From Campylorhamphus procurvoides (taxonomy: Eukaryota > Chordata > Aves > Passeriformes > Dendrocolaptidae): a stretch of DNA of 64,000 nucleotides. Where the stretch lies: NCBI GenBank assembly GCA_013396655.1, contig WBMV01008396.1, forward strand, positions 620,001-684,000, given 5' to 3'. This document shows, piece by piece, positions 61,686 to 64,000 of this stretch. How positions within the stretch are numbered: position 1 is the stretch's first letter; each line of letters opens with the position of its first letter. Position numbers and translations under genes: made by a program. The notes beneath the pieces were generated by a model that was not told the DNA's origin, did not search any database, and saw only the letters and a list, made by a program, of their open reading frames with translations.

Positions 61686-63944
61686 GCTTCTAAACCATGT
61701 GTTGAATCTTTCTTACAAACTGTAATATTACAGTCAGGAGAGGAAATCAATGTGAACAGAACTCCTGTGCCCACAGAATAGGTAGATACAACAGGTTTAT
61801 TCAGTTCAAGTATCTTCCCATGAATGAAAATAGTGACAAATACTCTGAAAAGAAACCTACACTGTTTATGGTATGGTCTTACCTTAACTTGCAACAAATG
61901 CAATGTTTAATGAACATTGATGATCACAGAATGAGTCAAAGGTACAACTCAAATTGAAATCTCCAATGTCTGGACATAAAAGGTCACATATGGGCAACAC
62001 TGAGGATGTTCTGTCTGGCTAATGCTGATTTGATCTTTAAATGTGATTTTTCATTGTTTAGGCAGGTTTGAAAAGACATTAGGAAATCTGATTTAATGCA
62101 TTTTTGAACACATTTTTCTAAGCTGTATCACAGTCACACAGTAAGTTTCTGCAGGCATATTGAATGTCGAGAATGATCGAGTCTGCTGAGATCTGAAGAG
62201 ATAAACCTTAATAACACTCATATTTTATAGTCTTTCCTTCTCAAGGACGTCCAAACAAATACATATAGCAGTACTGAAAGGAAGTCACATGTATCTTTCA
62301 CATATTTCCATTTTCTTTCCTCAGTTGCTTACAGATGAGGCATGCACAGGCCTTACCACATCTCCTGAACTGACCCTTTGCATGTTTTGTTTAAGGCTAA
62401 AATCAAATCTAGGCATAAACAGACTATTTAACTATGTTTCTGCTCTTTATGTAAACATCATACTCAATATTCAATAACAAGCAAGGAGATTCAACTAAGC
62501 AAATTCTTAGCTTACAAATATAGATCTATGGATTCTTCTGATATTATTGAATCATTTTGTCAAATGTTATCTTTATGTTTGATTTTGACTGGACAGAAAT
62601 AAAAATGTTAGTAGTTGCACAGTTGTATATAGTCTTTGTAAGTAAACAGTGTTTTTTTCATTATTGCCTTTCAATTTTTTTCTGTTATTTTTTCAGCACT
62701 GATGACCTTGAAATCATCTGCATTATTTTTCTCAAACCACCTCCATCCTGCCAATCAACTTCTTTTTTCTTTCAAAAAACTGAAGAGAATAATGTAGTTA
62801 GGGATATCTGGCAGCATGTCCAAGTAGTAAATTTTCTAAAATAGACCAGCACCTCAAGGTATGAAAGAAAACAAAATACCTGTTAGCTTTGAAAATGGAC
62901 TGATTCAGAAGCACAGTTGTTCAAAATTAGCAAGACACACTTCCTCAGCACCTGATATATTCTTTTAAAAGGAAGATTAGCCCTCAAGTTGACTATGAAC
63001 AGTCACCAGTGGCACAATATGAAAAAAGAATAATGAATTAAGTATAATAATCAAATGCATGTTAATAATTTATTAAAGGTTTATTTTTTTAAATTTCAGT
63101 TATTGAAATGCAAAAAATATGACATACATGTTTCCATTAACATCTAAAAAAAACCAAAAAAATTGCTATGATGAATCATTCTAAAAGAAAATTAATTCCC
63201 CTGGTTTAAAGTATTCTGTGAACTATTAATTTTCCTATTGTATCTTTTTACCCAATTCCTTAATGAATAAGTAAATTGGAATTTCTTTTAAAGAGTTCCT
63301 GCATTGTGGGATAAATATTGCAGAATAACAGTGAAGTTATTGCTTTAGAAAATGCCTTTTTTTTTGCAGAATATGTAATCTTCATGTTCATTATTGTTAT
63401 TTACATGACATTCTAGCACAGTATTTCTGATTGTGTTATAGTGTTTGATCAGTGAAAAAAGTTGCATTGTTACTACTGAACTCCATTAACCAATGAGTAT
63501 AACCTTTTCAACTTGAATAAACCAACCATCAAAATTGGTTTATATCATGTTGAATTTGTTTTATAGTACATGGCTAAATACTATTAAGGTCAATAAGTAA
63601 ATGACAAATTTAGGCATTAAAAAAAACTGTATTGTAATTTAAAAGATAATTGGGGAAAAAAAATTCAAGGAAAGACAAGTTCTGAAATAAGTTCCTTAGC
63701 TAACATTAAGCAGCACAGATGGTTTGACTAGAAGAACACTGTATTCAACATCACTATGGACCTAATAATGTGTCTAAGGAATAATACTCTAGCACCAATT
63801 CATATAGATGATTAATACATAGGATAAAGAGACACTCTTTTTTTTTAATACTAACAAAGGTCACTGATCTGAACAGAAAGGCAAAGGATAATCAGACCTA
63901 AATTATACTGTAAGTTATCTTATTTCAATATTTGACTCATAAAT
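61686..63944. other. Unique AT-rich non-coding DNA
   Basis: No gene or known repeat. The 62557-62844 frame (95 codons, hydrophobic and phenylalanine-rich) fits a chance frame in T-rich DNA. Confidence 0.55.
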
Positions 63945-64000
63945 TATAAAATCGTAGACTATGCTGAGTTGGAAGGAAACCATGAGGATCACCAAACCCA
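63945..64000 (-). mobile_element. CR1 LINE 3' end entering from the window edge, minus strand
   Basis: AAATCGTAGACTATGCTGAG, then TTGGAAGGAAACCATGAGGATCACC in two parts, is the reverse complement of a CR1 3' tail. The element continues past the last base, so its length is unknown. The tail type matches the copy at 12456. Confidence 0.9.

Overview
This window looks like AT-rich, non-coding nuclear DNA from a bird, most likely an oscine songbird. The avian evidence is about ten CR1 LINE fragments with the bird-type 3' tail (GAGTTGGAAGGGACC and TATTCTGTGATTCTATGA like ends). The songbird evidence is one short element joining a tRNA-Ile head to a CR1 tail, the architecture of the passerine SINE TguSINE1. 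I found no protein-coding gene, exon, RNA gene or bacterial-type feature. The open frames are short and low in complexity, or lie within or antisense to retrotransposon remnants. The window is probably intergenic (gene desert) or inside a very large intron.

Layout. Bases 1-11.9 kb are mostly unique AT-rich sequence with a possible old MIR-like fragment (9.72 kb), an unexplained GC-richer patch (8.26-8.49 kb) and a cluster of hairpins (7.17-7.77 kb). The SINE lies at 11.9-12.05 kb, followed by a minus-strand CR1 at 12.46-13.33 kb. Between 18.3 and 22.4 kb is the most interesting structure. A ~434 bp block (B, 18297-18730) has a second copy (B', 21793-22230) lying exactly between two direct copies of another ~150 bp block (A 21644-21790, A' 22227-22387). 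At 24.5-27.6 kb there is a repeat cluster: CR1 fragments around a ~790 bp endogenous-retrovirus solo LTR. The rest is unique sequence with scattered CR1s (40.6, 47.4, 51.2, 52.4-53.75 kb and one running off the end at 63.95 kb), a GATA/GACA microsatellite (45.9 kb), G-rich tracts (32.9, 61.66 kb) and A/C-rich low-complexity tracts.

No genes act together here. The window records transposon decay, one retroviral remnant and one probable replication template-switch rearrangement. I found no convincing undescribed functional system. The A-B'-A' duplication is the best candidate for follow-up. Element boundaries were read by eye and are accurate to about 5-30 bases unless stated.
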